From assembly GCF_003399765.1 (NCBI RefSeq), contig NZ_NFZV01000001.1, positions 409,704 to 473,703 of the forward strand: 64,000 bases of DNA. The letters run 5' to 3'. Position numbers and translations under genes: made by a program. Below are positions 27,016 to 36,386 of the stretch, piece by piece (the first letter of the stretch is position 1; the number at the start of each line of letters is the position of its first letter). Below the pieces are notes generated by a model that worked only from the letters and a program-made list of their open reading frames with translations, made no database searches and was not told where the DNA came from. The stretch comes from Alkalilimnicola ehrlichii. Lineage in GTDB: Bacteria > Pseudomonadota > Gammaproteobacteria > Nitrococcales > AK92.

Positions 27016-27417
27016 TGCTCTGAGTCGGATGATGAAGGTGTGACTGTGCCGGCAGAAATTGGTGCTATGTTAGGGCATACTAGCCATCCGTAACAGGGGG
27101 GATTGGACTGCATTTTCAGCCTGCATTAGCGGTGTGAAAAGGGCTATTCGCTTTTCGCTCCGTACATTTGCCGAATTGATGCGGTTCAGTCGCCAGCGTA
27201 CCAATATCGGAACATCTTACGCTTCCTTTACCTCTTCATTGACGTTGCGGGCTTATCAATGTGTGTGGGGCACAGCGCTCTGTGCGGAAGGGTAAAGAGG
27301 CGTTCGTTGGTTCGTTAAATATGGTGAATCCCTGCGGCGGTAATCGGAACCGTTGAATCGTAACCGAATGACAACAAATTTACTTCGCCGAAGCATACCA
27401 AAAACTTAGGGGGCCGG
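27016..27417. other. Intergenic region between the O-methyltransferase and cpdA
   Basis: 402 bp between divergent genes. I find no ORF with a ribosome binding site, no tRNA-like fold and no convincing promoter hexamers or CRP site. It must contain both promoters. Confidence 0.35.
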
Positions 27418-28221
27418 GTGGCTGCCGGGGCTTTTATTAACGTTCTTCAGATCACGGACATGCACCTTTACGAGGGAGCTGGGCATGCGTTGGCGGGCGT
27501 CGACACCCAGCTTACTTACGAGGAAGTGCTGGCGAAGTTGTTGGAGGATCAGGCCTGGCCGGCAGACCTGATTTTAGCTACCGGCGACCTAAGCCAAGAC
27601 GGCTCGTTTGCCGCGTACGATCGTTTTAAGGCACGTTTCGAAATGTTCGGCGTGCCGACATTGGTCATACCGGGTAATCACGACGATACTGCGGTTATGC
27701 GAGACGTGTTTCGCAGCGGCTTGGTGAGCTGGCGTCGAAATTATCTGCTCGGCGATTGGCAGTTTATTATGCTGGATTCGACGATTGCAGGTAGCCCTGG
27801 AGGCCATCTAGCCGAACGCGAGCTGGTCGCTTTGGAAGAGTGTTTGGCTGCGCATCCCGAGCATCATGCCGTTGTGTGTCTGCATCATCACCCGGTGTCG
27901 GTAGCTTGCCGCTGGATCGATCCTATCGGCGTAGATAATGCCGAGGCTTTTTTCGCTGTGCTGGACCGCTTTCCTCACGTGAGAGCCGTCGTCTGGGGGC
28001 ATATTCACCAGGATTTTGCATCCGAAAGAAAAGGCGTGCATTTATTGGCCAGCCCTTCCACGTGTATTCAGTTTAAGCCGCGGCAACAGGACTTTGCGCT
28101 TGACGATGTGCCGCCGGGTTATCGGTGGTTGCGTCTGTATGCCGACGGCCGTATGGAAACCGCGGTAGAACGCCTTGCCGGACTTCCCTCTAGCATAGAC
28201 TTGCAATGTAGCGGCTATTAA
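27418..28221 (+). CDS. cpdA: 3',5'-cyclic AMP phosphodiesterase CpdA
   Basis: 267 aa metallophosphoesterase. Metal ligands are seen in order: QITDMHLYEG (D and H), ATGDLSQDGS (D), IPGNHDD (N and H), HHHP and WGHIHQDF (G-H-I-H). Sequence after the first motif (LAGVDTQLTYEEVL) is diagnostic of CpdA, which turns cAMP into AMP and so lowers CRP signalling. Start is GTG with AGGGGG just upstream; no nearby ATG gives a full N-terminal strand. It stands alone with long gaps on both sides. Confidence 0.92.
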   Translation: MAAGAFINVLQITDMHLYEGAGHALAGVDTQLTYEEVLAKLLEDQAWPADLILATGDLSQDGSFAAYDRFKARFEMFGVPTLVIPGNHDDTAVMRDVFRSGLVSWRRNYLLGDWQFIMLDSTIAGSPGGHLAERELVALEECLAAHPEHHAVVCLHHHPVSVACRWIDPIGVDNAEAFFAVLDRFPHVRAVVWGHIHQDFASERKGVHLLASPSTCIQFKPRQQDFALDDVPPGYRWLRLYADGRMETAVERLAGLPSSIDLQCSGY

Positions 28222-28647
28222 GGGCTACCGTTCAAGCGATCGTTGTTGCTTGCTTGGCCCGTCAATGGCCGCCCCCTTCCTTAGGCGTCGCTGTCCCCTT
28301 CTCGGTCCGTAGAGGGTGGGTGTATAAGTTCGCCCTTTTTTCTGGTGTTTTTCTTGTGACGGTTGGTTATCCTAGTCACGCTGCCTGTAATAGTCCAACA
28401 GGGCTAATGAGCTGGTTTTGCTAGAAAAATCAGACGATACTGTGGGGCGGGCGGATCGTTTGGCCGAACGTCCGGCGTGCCAGGGGGCGTGTCGGCGCTT
28501 TCTCAGGTTTTGTGAATTCTCTTTGTGTGCAAGTCTGCGGCACGAATGCTGAGGTTTTGTCGCGTTTTAGTCCGGAAGGCTAGCAGTAAGAGGGCGGGGG
28601 TTATGGCGGTAGCAAAAGGCCTTGGGGCGCGGGAAGGTGTCCACAGT
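28222..28647. other. Intergenic region downstream of cpdA
   Basis: 426 bp. No gene, RNA or terminator with a T-tract is evident. An in-frame extension of the next gene back to 28525 or 28603 is open but has weaker start signals. Confidence 0.3.
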
Positions 28648-29601
28648 ATGGACGTGATCAAACTCCGGCGTGAGCTGGATGCTCTGCGCCAGCAATTGGA
28701 GGATGAGCGCGCGTACTGGAACGGCCGCTTAGACACGGCCCGTCAACAGGCGAAGCAAGACCAGCTACGGCAAGAGGCCGAAGCTTCGGCGCAGCGACGG
28801 CGGGCCGATGAGAAAATTGCCGAGCTGATGCGCGAGCTGGAGAGCGCGCGTTCGGAAGCCGAACGGGTGAGGCGCAAATATCAGGAAGCCGGTCGGCACT
28901 TAAAGCGGCTGGAAGAGGCCGGGCGGGAGAAAACCCGCAGCGAGGTCGACCGTGTGCTCGCGGCTGCCAAATCCTCCTGGCGGATGGCTGAGGAGGAGCT
29001 TGCGCGTACCGAGGAGGAACTCAATAAAAGTCGTCGTCTGTTGGCGTCTGAGCGCGAGCGGAATTTGCGGCTGACAGAGACTGTCAGCCAATTGCGGCGG
29101 GAGTTGCAGGCCCAGCGGCCCGCGTCCTCGCCGCGCTCAACTCGCTCAGGGGTGCAAGAGGCGGGCACCGCTGTCGCGAAAAAGCCGGAAACGTCTGTAG
29201 GTAACAGGTCGGGTAAAGATCGCAGTGTCGGTCTGCTCGATAGTAGTCCGCCTTCTTTGCATGCGGCTCAGATCGAAGGCCAGTTATCGGACGAGTTTCT
29301 GTTATTGGAGGGCGATAGTTCTTTCGGTTTGGGGGCTGTGGCCGCTACCCAAGCGTCGCCGAAGAAGGAAGCCCTGCCTGCCGCACCTAAGGCGGCGGCC
29401 GCGATCGCTCCGAAAACTACCGCCGAGCCGAAACTTAGGAAATCTGCACCGGTACGGGACGAATTGCCCGTCTTGAAAGCGCCGGTGCGGGAAAGGCCCG
29501 TTAAGGCGCAGTCGGGCCGTTTTAAGCGGTCGCTTCTCATCGCGGTAGGTGCGGTAGTGGCTGCGGTGGCTCTATCGACGGTGGCGCTGGTTATCTTATA
29601 G
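28648..29601 (+). CDS. Tail-anchored coiled-coil protein of unknown function
   Basis: About 317 aa from the ATG at 28648, which has GGAAGG ten bases upstream; an ATG at 28603 would add 15 residues. Residues 1-165 are an almost unbroken charged coiled coil (VIKLRRELDALRQQLEDE, EKIAELMRELESARSEAERV, EEELARTEEELNKSRRLL). A Ser/Ala/Pro/Lys-rich linker follows (about 170-290), containing an acidic patch QLSDEFLLLEGDSSFGLG. The last ~20 residues form one transmembrane helix (LLIAVGAVVAAVALSTVALVIL) ending at the C-terminus. No signal peptide, so the coiled coil faces the cytoplasm. I do not recognise the family; architecture suggests a membrane-tethered scaffold. Confidence 0.65.
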   Translation: MDVIKLRRELDALRQQLEDERAYWNGRLDTARQQAKQDQLRQEAEASAQRRRADEKIAELMRELESARSEAERVRRKYQEAGRHLKRLEEAGREKTRSEVDRVLAAAKSSWRMAEEELARTEEELNKSRRLLASERERNLRLTETVSQLRRELQAQRPASSPRSTRSGVQEAGTAVAKKPETSVGNRSGKDRSVGLLDSSPPSLHAAQIEGQLSDEFLLLEGDSSFGLGAVAATQASPKKEALPAAPKAAAAIAPKTTAEPKLRKSAPVRDELPVLKAPVRERPVKAQSGRFKRSLLIAVGAVVAAVALSTVALVIL

Positions 29602-29632
29602 CGGCTGTTTTGTCGCTTCCGGCTCTTTGCTA

Positions 29633-29680
29633 GCGCGGCCCGCCCTGGCTAGTCGTTAGTCGCCTAGGGGCGGGCCGCGC
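29633..29680 (-). repeat. 13-bp inverted repeat between convergent genes
   Basis: GCGCGGCCCGCCC (29633-29645) and its exact complement at 29668-29680, with a 22-base loop, between the convergent coiled-coil gene and rubredoxin gene. It could work as a shared terminator hairpin, but neither strand has a T-tract. Confidence 0.45.
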
Positions 29681-29712
29681 CCAGCCGGAAAGACGCTCCG
29701 TCTCGCCGCGCC

Positions 29713-29883
29713 CTAAATTTCGATCATTTCGAAGTCTTCTTTTCCTGCGTCGCACTCTGGGCAAACGAAATTGGCCGGGATGTCTTCCCAGCGGGTGCCT
29801 GGTGCGATGCCTTCCTCCGGCAACCCCTGTTCCTCCTCGTAAATCCAACCGCAGATGACGCACATGTAAGACTTATATTCCAT
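29713..29883 (-). CDS. rubA: Rubredoxin
   Basis: 56 aa, standard length. Two CxxC knuckles bind one iron: MCVICGWIY (residues 7-12 region) and FVCPECDAGKEDFE. It is a small cytoplasmic one-electron carrier, in many gammaproteobacteria linked to alkane oxidation or to oxidative stress. I chose the ATG at 29883 (MEYKSYMCVICG), preceded by GGTGAAG; an upstream extension is open but not conserved in character. It is divergent from thiE. Confidence 0.94.
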   Translation of the reverse strand: MEYKSYMCVICGWIYEEEQGLPEEGIAPGTRWEDIPANFVCPECDAGKEDFEMIEI

Positions 29884-29984
29884 TATCTTCACCGCTTCAT
29901 TTGACGCTGTCGCGACCGTATAGTGGGGCAACTTTACCGACTCAAGGGGAGTCGGGAAAGGGATGCTATGCAACGGGGAGCGTA

Positions 29985-30643
29985 ATGGCAAACACGATTC
30001 GCCGGTCTACCATCGCCGGTTTGTACGTTTTGACTGACGCCGCGGTGGGCGATCACCGTGCTTTGGCCGCCTTTGTCGAGGCCGTTATCGGAGGCGGTGC
30101 GCAGCTTATCCAGTATCGGGATAAGGGCGACGACCGTACTCGGCGTCAACGTGAGGCAAAGGCCATTCTTGCCGTGTGCCGCTCTCACGGGGTGCCGCTT
30201 TTGATTAACGACGACGTCGAGTTGGCGGCTGTCGTGGGCGCCGATGGTGTGCATGTGGGTAAGGGCGATGCCTCGTTAGCGCAAGCCCGCACGCTGTTAG
30301 GGCCTGAAGCCATCGTCGGCGTTTCCTGCTATGACTCCTTGGCGCGGGCTCAAGAAGCGGCGGCTGGGGGGCCGACTATGTTGCGTTCGGGAGTTTCTTC
30401 CCTTCCCAGGTAAAGCCGTACGCGCCGAAGCCCCCGCCGGAACTGTTGACAGAGGCTAGGCGGCACCTTGCATTGCCCCTGGTCGCCATCGGCGGGATTA
30501 ACGCCGATAACGCCGCCCTTTTGATAGAGGCCGGCGCCGATGCGGTGGCTGTCATCAGTGCCGTCTGCAGCGCGCGCGAGAGCGCTGCGGCGGCGAGGAT
30601 GATCGCGCAGGCGGTGGCGGGCGCGAACAAGGCACGGCCTTGA
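29985..30643 (+). CDS. thiE: Thiamine-phosphate synthase ThiE, frameshifted
   Basis: Joins HMP-PP and the thiazole phosphate to give thiamine phosphate. Motifs: [49 protein letters not shown] and, in the second frame, [10 protein letters not shown] and [14 protein letters not shown]. The first frame stops at 30413 after wandering from AAAGG; the second frame runs from GADYVAFG on to 30643. One missing base in the G6 run at 30366-30371 explains the break. Full length about 219 aa. Start has GGGGAG nine bases upstream. It is followed by hemL after 47 bp, a very common pairing. Confidence 0.88.
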
Positions 30644-30690
30644 TACAATGTTCGGCGAGTAAATTGTCAAGAGAAGGACACGGGTTGGTC

Positions 30691-31977
30691 ATGACAGTAT
30701 CACAGCGATTATTTGAACAGGCTCAGTTCTCCATTGCCGGCGGAGTGAATTCGCCGGTAAGAGCGTTTGGTTCGGTAGGCGGCAGCCCGGTGTTCTTCGA
30801 ACGTGGCGAAGGCCCTTACCTGTACGATGCCGACGGACGGCGCTATATCGATTACGTCAACACCTGGGGGCCGGCTGTGCTGGGGCATGCACGGCAGGAA
30901 GTCGTCGAGGCGGTTCAGCAGGCTGCTGCCAAGGGGTTAAGCTTCGGCGCCCCGACGGAGATCGAAATCCGTATGGCCGAACTGCTGAAGGAGCTTGTTC
31001 CCTCGCTTGAACTGGTTCGGATGGTTAATTCCGGGACGGAAGCGACAATGAGCGCATTGCGCGTCGCTCGGGGCTATACCGGCCGCGACAAAATACTGAA
31101 ATTCGAAGGCTGTTATCACGGTCATGCCGATCCGTTGTTGGTGAAGGCGGGTTCCGGCGCATTGACGCTCGGGGTGCCGAGTTCCGCCGGTGTTCCGGCA
31201 GCGGCAACGGCTGATACGCTCACCGCTGTTTACAACGATTTAGATTCGGTACGCGAGGCGTTTAACGAGCTGGGCGATCAAATTGCTGCGGTTATCGTCG
31301 AGCCGGTCGCCGGTAATATGAATTGCATTCCACCGGCGCCGGGTTTTCTCGAAGGTTTGCGCGCGTTGTGTGATCAGTATGGTAGCGTGTTGATCTTTGA
31401 CGAGGTGATGAGCGGTTTTCGGGCTGCTTTGGGAGGCGCCCAGGCTCGCTACAACGTCAAGCCCGACTTGACGTGCTTGGGTAAAGTTGTCGGCGGCGGC
31501 ATGCCGGTCGGTGCTTTCGGAGGGCGGCGGGAGATTATGGAGCAGCTCGCGCCTTTAGGCCCGGTGTACCAGGCCGGCACCTTGTCGGGAAATCCGCTCG
31601 CGATGGCTGCCGGATTGACCACGCTACAGTTACTATCCGAGCCGGGTGTTTTCGAAGCTTTGGAGAGTCGTACCCATAAGCTGGCCGAAGGCTTGCGGAT
31701 GGCGGCGGCCAAGGCGGGTGTTTCGGTGGTGGTGAACGAAGTCGGTAGCATGTTCGGTTTGTTCTTCACCAACGAAGTTACCGTTAGCAGTTATCGGCAG
31801 GTCGTTGCCAGCGATACCGATGCCTTCAAGCGTTTTTTCCACGCCATGCTGGAAGCCGGCGTTTACCTCGCGCCGTCGGCTTTCGAGGCCGGGTTCGTAT
31901 CGACCGCTCACGATGCCGAAGCCATTGACTATACCTTGGCGGCAGCCGAGAAGGCTTTTTCGGCGCTGAATGGCTGA
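30691..31977 (+). CDS. hemL: Glutamate-1-semialdehyde 2,1-aminomutase
   Basis: About 428 aa, PLP enzyme that makes 5-aminolevulinate from glutamate semialdehyde in the C5 route to tetrapyrroles. Key parts: [16 protein letters not shown], the PLP Asp in [10 protein letters not shown], and the Schiff-base Lys in [17 protein letters not shown]. The N-terminus [22 protein letters not shown] is typical, supporting the ATG at 30691 with GAGAAGGA upstream. Tetrapyrrole output serves haem and, if made here, cobalamin. Confidence 0.97.
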   Translation: MTVSQRLFEQAQFSIAGGVNSPVRAFGSVGGSPVFFERGEGPYLYDADGRRYIDYVNTWGPAVLGHARQEVVEAVQQAAAKGLSFGAPTEIEIRMAELLKELVPSLELVRMVNSGTEATMSALRVARGYTGRDKILKFEGCYHGHADPLLVKAGSGALTLGVPSSAGVPAAATADTLTAVYNDLDSVREAFNELGDQIAAVIVEPVAGNMNCIPPAPGFLEGLRALCDQYGSVLIFDEVMSGFRAALGGAQARYNVKPDLTCLGKVVGGGMPVGAFGGRREIMEQLAPLGPVYQAGTLSGNPLAMAAGLTTLQLLSEPGVFEALESRTHKLAEGLRMAAAKAGVSVVVNEVGSMFGLFFTNEVTVSSYRQVVASDTDAFKRFFHAMLEAGVYLAPSAFEAGFVSTAHDAEAIDYTLAAAEKAFSALNG

Positions 31978-31981
31978 GCTT

Positions 31982-32551
31982 CTATTCGCGATGGATCAAG
32001 CGCTCGACCTGCTCCAAGCGTTGGAGCGGGTCGTCCAGCTCTAGCAGCGTTTGTTTCGCCTCCAGCGGGAACGGAAGTATTTCGGCCAGTCGGTAGCCGA
32101 CCCAGACCGCATCTTCATAGCGAGCTTGAACGAGCGAGTAAGGCTCGCCTAATTGTTCCAGGATCCGCTTAAGTAAGCCCACTAAGGACTGATGCTGGGC
32201 GGGCAGAGCAACGGTTTCCGGCTCGGCGAGCGTTTCCACCTCGGCAACGGCTAACTGCGAAGGTTTGATTTCCCGGCGTAATATGCGAAAGCGGCGCGTT
32301 CCAAGGATGGTGATGCCAAGCAAACCGTCGTCGCGCTTTTCCCAATCGACGATACGGGCGAGGGTGCCGATCGCTTGCGGAGTGGCTGCTTGCCCGACTT
32401 CTTCCCCCTCTCGGATCAAGCATACGCCGAATTCGCTATCCTGTCGTAGACAGTTGCTGACCATTTCCAGGTAACGCTGCTCGAAGACCCGCAACTTTAG
32501 CGGCCCGCCGGGAAACAGTACGGTATTAAGAGGGAATAGCGGTATCTGCAT
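31982..32551 (-). CDS. LON substrate-binding domain protein
   Basis: 189 aa made of the Lon N-terminal (PUA-like) domain only: PLFPLNTVLFPGGPLKLRVFEQRY, with FGVCLIREGEEVG and GITILGTRRFRI. No ATPase or protease domain is present, so it is not a Lon protease. Such stand-alone proteins are common in proteobacteria and of unknown role. Its ATG overlaps the ubiX stop by one base (TAATG), and the convergent hemL stops 4 bp away. Confidence 0.88.
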   Translation of the reverse strand: MQIPLFPLNTVLFPGGPLKLRVFEQRYLEMVSNCLRQDSEFGVCLIREGEEVGQAATPQAIGTLARIVDWEKRDDGLLGITILGTRRFRILRREIKPSQLAVAEVETLAEPETVALPAQHQSLVGLLKRILEQLGEPYSLVQARYEDAVWVGYRLAEILPFPLEAKQTLLELDDPLQRLEQVERLIHRE

Positions 32552-33183
32552 TAAGCAGACGGCTCCTCGTCTGGGTGCCCCCAGCGGGGCAGCAGTGAAT
32601 GGGGTACTTCTAAGTGATCCAGAATGCGGGCGACCACGAAATCAACCAAGTCCTCCACCCGTTGAGGGCGGTGATAAAAGCCGGGGTTAGGCGGCAAAAT
32701 GACAGCGCCCAGGCGGGCGAGGCGGAGCATATTCTCCAAATGAATCTCGGAGAAGGGCGACTCGCGAGGCACCAATATCAGTTGCCCGCGCTCCTTGAGT
32801 ACCACATCGGCAGCCCGCTCGATCAGATTGTCGCTGCTCCCCATGGCGATCGCGGCTAAGCTGCCCGTTGTGCAAGGACAGACCACCATCCTGCGGGGGG
32901 CGCCGGAACCGGAGGCGACGGACGCTGTCCATTCCGCTCCCCCAAAAACCTGTAATTGCGATTCGCAAGCACCAAACTGCGTGGCGAGTGCGCGCGCGGC
33001 TTCTTTGTTGCGGGCAGGTAAGCGCAGGTCGGTTTCCATCTTTATCACAACGCGAGCGGCATCGGATATGAGGAGCTTGACCGGGCGGCCTGCGCCGAGC
33101 AGGCACTCTAGCAGTCGAATACCATATTGGGCACCGGATGCGCCGGTCCAGGCAAGAGTGACAGGCAGCTGCGCGGCGTTCAT
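32551..33183 (-). CDS. ubiX: Flavin prenyltransferase UbiX
   Basis: 210 aa. Makes prenylated FMN, the cofactor of the decarboxylase UbiD in ubiquinone synthesis. Flavin-binding fold begins [17 protein letters not shown]. The conserved catalytic region includes [34 protein letters not shown] and [17 protein letters not shown]. Its start overlaps mpl by 4 bp. A mpl-ubiX-LON order is seen in other gammaproteobacteria. Confidence 0.95.
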   Translation of the reverse strand: MNAAQLPVTLAWTGASGAQYGIRLLECLLGAGRPVKLLISDAARVVIKMETDLRLPARNKEAARALATQFGACESQLQVFGGAEWTASVASGSGAPRRMVVCPCTTGSLAAIAMGSSDNLIERAADVVLKERGQLILVPRESPFSEIHLENMLRLARLGAVILPPNPGFYHRPQRVEDLVDFVVARILDHLEVPHSLLPRWGHPDEEPSA

Positions 33184-34562
33184 GAGCTGACCTCTGCCGG
33201 GGTCGATTGTGCCAGTTGCTCCAGTAAGCGCTCATGAATACCGCCGAAGGCGCCGTTGCTCATCACAAGCACGCTGTCCCCAGGCCGGGCCGTCTTGGCA
33301 ATCGCCCCAATCAGTTCTTCCAAATCGGCGCTTACGATCGCACTGCCTTTCAGGTCGGAAACCGAATCGGCGATTTGCCAGTCCACGCCCGGAGCTTGAA
33401 AGAGAAAGCTACGATCCGCGCCGACCAAGGCGTGGCTTAAAGTGTCCTTATGCACCCCAAGCCGCATCGTGTTCGAGCGCGGCTCCAATACGGCCAATAT
33501 GCGGCCGCTAGGTTCGCGCGCCCTCAACGCCGTAACGGTGGCGCTGATAGCCGTCGGGTGATGGGCGAAGTCATCGAACACCTTAACGCCCGCGGCTTCG
33601 CCGCGAAGTTCCAGCCGACGTTTAACGCCGCGGAATTCGCGTAACGCTTCGATACCAACCGCGACAGGCACGCCAACATGGCGGGCAGCCAAGAGTGCCG
33701 CAAGAGCGTTATGCGCATTGTGCATGCCGGCTTGGCTCCACTCCACGCGGCCCTGCTCCCGGCCTTCGCCAAGAATGGTGAAGGCACAGCCATCGTCGCT
33801 TAACTCGGTAATTCGCCAATCGTTATCAACGCCTGTACCGAAACGTTGCACCGGGGTCCAGGCGCCTTGCGCTAATGCAGCGTCGATATTGCTCTCGTCG
33901 CCGTTGGCGATGATTTGGCCGCTTCCGGGGACGGTTCTGACCAAGTGATGAAATTGGCGCTGTATGGCGGCGAGATCGGGGAAGATATCGGCGTGATCAA
34001 ACTCGAGATTGTTAATGACTAACGTCCGCGGGCGAAAATGGACGAATTTTGAGCGCTTATCGAAGAAGGCGCAGTCGTATTCGTCGGCTTCGATGACAAA
34101 GAAGTCGCTGCCGCCGAGCCTTGCCGAGCGTCCAAAGTTACTCGGGACACCGCCGATTAAAAAGCCCGGCTGCATGCCGGCGTACTCTAAAATCCAGGCC
34201 AGAATACTTGCGGTGGTTGTTTTCCCGTGCGTGCCGCTGACCGCTAGCACCCACTTGTCCCGCAGTAGCTCTTCGGCTAACCATTGCGGCCCCGAGCGAT
34301 AGTCGAGGCCGCGGTCGAGAACGGCTTCGACCGCCGGTATGCCTCGGCGCAAAGCGTTGCCGACGATTACGCAATCGGGAGAGGGAGTTAACGGTTCCGG
34401 CCCGTAACCCTCATGCAAGTCCACGCCATGCTCGGCTAGCATGGTGCTCATGGGAGGGTAAATGCCTTGATCCGAGCCGGTCACCGTGTGGCCGGCCTCG
34501 CGGGCTATTAGCGCAAGGCCACCCATAAACGTGCCGCAGATGCCTAAGATGTGAACGTGCAT
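33180..34562 (-). CDS. mpl: Murein tripeptide ligase Mpl
   Basis: 460 aa. Joins UDP-MurNAc to the L-Ala-gamma-D-Glu-meso-DAP tripeptide recovered from old wall, a recycling step of peptidoglycan. Mur-ligase motifs: [17 protein letters not shown] (the FMGGLA form distinguishes Mpl from MurC), ATP loop [26 protein letters not shown], and [11 protein letters not shown] in the last domain. Probably the first gene of the mpl-ubiX-LON operon. Confidence 0.96.
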   Translation of the reverse strand: MHVHILGICGTFMGGLALIAREAGHTVTGSDQGIYPPMSTMLAEHGVDLHEGYGPEPLTPSPDCVIVGNALRRGIPAVEAVLDRGLDYRSGPQWLAEELLRDKWVLAVSGTHGKTTTASILAWILEYAGMQPGFLIGGVPSNFGRSARLGGSDFFVIEADEYDCAFFDKRSKFVHFRPRTLVINNLEFDHADIFPDLAAIQRQFHHLVRTVPGSGQIIANGDESNIDAALAQGAWTPVQRFGTGVDNDWRITELSDDGCAFTILGEGREQGRVEWSQAGMHNAHNALAALLAARHVGVPVAVGIEALREFRGVKRRLELRGEAAGVKVFDDFAHHPTAISATVTALRAREPSGRILAVLEPRSNTMRLGVHKDTLSHALVGADRSFLFQAPGVDWQIADSVSDLKGSAIVSADLEELIGAIAKTARPGDSVLVMSNGAFGGIHERLLEQLAQSTPAEVSS

Positions 34563-34993
34563 AATAAAAGCGTCCTAACTCGGTCTTCGTTGCGCGAACT
34601 GCGGGGCGATAAGCGCGCTAACCCCGACAGGCAGTTGGCCACATTTTCCACTTTTTTTGCGAAACTTCAGTGCGTGCTAGCGCATTTCGATGCGTGCCGG
34701 TGAGTCTTTTATCCTATTGCATCCTCTTTAGGTGGCGCTATCTTAACTTAGGAAAGCATCGGAAGCGGCTTGGTAAACACTGAAATAACGCTCATGGAAG
34801 CTTTTTCTTGCGCTGCTTCTGCCTCAGGTTAAGAAGCGCTGAACAAGGACGGGGCGCCTCTGGGCGAAGTGCTGCGGCGCCATCGTGTGGCTCGTTGTCC
34901 TCATGCGATTCTCAACAGCCCATTCGCGCTCCGCAAGAGGGCGGTTTGAAGAAAGCTTGCCGGAATCCGGTTGACTGGTAGAAGGAGGTGGGG
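34563..34993. other. Intergenic region between mpl and cfa
   Basis: 431 bp between divergent genes. I see no ORF with a start signal and no clear terminator. cfa genes in other gammaproteobacteria often have a stress (RpoS) promoter; I could not identify one with confidence here. Confidence 0.3.
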
Positions 34994-36223
34994 ATGCAGA
35001 TCGAGCGATTGCTTGCCGGAAAAATTCGTAAGGGCTCGTTGCTGTTGAGCTTCCCTGACGGTCGGCAGCGCCAGTTCGGCGATGGCGAGCCACAGGCCGA
35101 ATGGCGTTTCCACGATCCCAAAGCGCTTGCCAAAATTGCTGCCGATCCTGAATTTATGCTGGGCCAGACTTATATGGATGGGGCCTGGGACGCCGGCGAG
35201 CAGGGCTTGCTGCCGCTGCTAAAGGTTCTTATGCAAAACTTTCCCGCCGCTGGTGATGCCAAAGCTCGCGCTTGGTGGCAGCTATTGCTGAAACCGATTC
35301 AGCAATGGAACCGTCTTGCCGCCAGCCGACGTAACGTTGCGCGGCATTATGACTTAGACGAGTCTTTGTTTCGCCATTTTCTCGACCGGGACATGCAGTA
35401 TTCCTGCGCTTATTTTCGCTCTGCCGCTATGGAGCTAGAAGCGGCGCAGCAGGCAAAGTGCGAGCATATCCGGCGAAAACTGCTGTTATCGCACGATATG
35501 AAAGTATTGGATATCGGTTGCGGATGGGGCGGCTTGGCAATTTTCCTCGCGCGTGAGGCGGGCGTGCGTGTAACCGGCTTGACGCTTTCTCGCGAGCAGT
35601 ATCGCGTCGCCAGCGAGCGCGTACAGCGCGCGGGGCTGGAAGGGCAGGTGGAAATCCGCTTGGAAGACTATCGCGAGCACAGCGGGCGGTACGACCGGAT
35701 TGTTAGCGTCGGGATGTTCGAGCATGTGGGAGCGCCGTATTTCCGCACCTATTTCGATCATGTATACGGGCTAATGCGTAGCGATGGCGTGGCGTTGATC
35801 CACACCATCGGCCGAACCAGCCCGCCGACCACAACTAACCCTTGGATTCGACGCTACATTTTTCCAGGCGGCTATATCCCTGCCATGTCCGAAGCGATGG
35901 AGGCGGTCGAAAAGAGCGGATTGATAACGGCGGATATTGAGGTGCTTCGGCTGCATTATGCGCGTACACTTGCCGCCTGGCAGCAACGCTTTCAGCTTGT
36001 TCGGGATCGGATTGCGATGGAAAAAGGCGAACGTTTCTGTCGCATGTGGGAATTCTACTTAGCCAGTTCGGAAGCCTCTTTTCGCTGGCGCGACCTAGTG
36101 GTCTTTCAGCTTCAATTAAGTAACGCGCTGACGGCTGTCCCAACGACTCGCGATTATCTCTACCGGCCGCTTCGTGGCGATGCGGATGGCGGTAGCGTTG
36201 TCTCGACAATGCGGGTTGTTTAA
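34994..36223 (+). CDS. cfa: Cyclopropane-fatty-acyl-phospholipid synthase
   Basis: About 409 aa. Adds a methylene from SAM across the double bond of membrane phospholipid acyl chains, usually on entry to stationary phase or under acid or salt stress. Seen: N-terminal lipid-binding domain, VARHYDLDESLFRHFLD, SAM motif VLDIGCGWGGLAIFLA, active-site region YDRIVSVGMFEHVG, and RRYIFPGGYIPAMSE. ATG at 34994 has an excellent AAGGAGG six bases upstream; a GTG two codons earlier is less likely. Confidence 0.94.
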   Translation: MQIERLLAGKIRKGSLLLSFPDGRQRQFGDGEPQAEWRFHDPKALAKIAADPEFMLGQTYMDGAWDAGEQGLLPLLKVLMQNFPAAGDAKARAWWQLLLKPIQQWNRLAASRRNVARHYDLDESLFRHFLDRDMQYSCAYFRSAAMELEAAQQAKCEHIRRKLLLSHDMKVLDIGCGWGGLAIFLAREAGVRVTGLTLSREQYRVASERVQRAGLEGQVEIRLEDYREHSGRYDRIVSVGMFEHVGAPYFRTYFDHVYGLMRSDGVALIHTIGRTSPPTTTNPWIRRYIFPGGYIPAMSEAMEAVEKSGLITADIEVLRLHYARTLAAWQQRFQLVRDRIAMEKGERFCRMWEFYLASSEASFRWRDLVVFQLQLSNALTAVPTTRDYLYRPLRGDADGGSVVSTMRVV

Positions 36224-36386
36224 GAAGCAAGGTGTGAGCGGCGAGCCTTTCTGGTGGTTGTGTGGCCGACGGATGGCCTGGTGCAAGCGCTTTTTGTAGA
36301 AGTTCTCGATTAGCTGTGTCATCCGACCCCCTATTTCCGCTATCCTTGCACGCCGTTGGCAGCATCGGCTTAGGGTACTACTCTTT

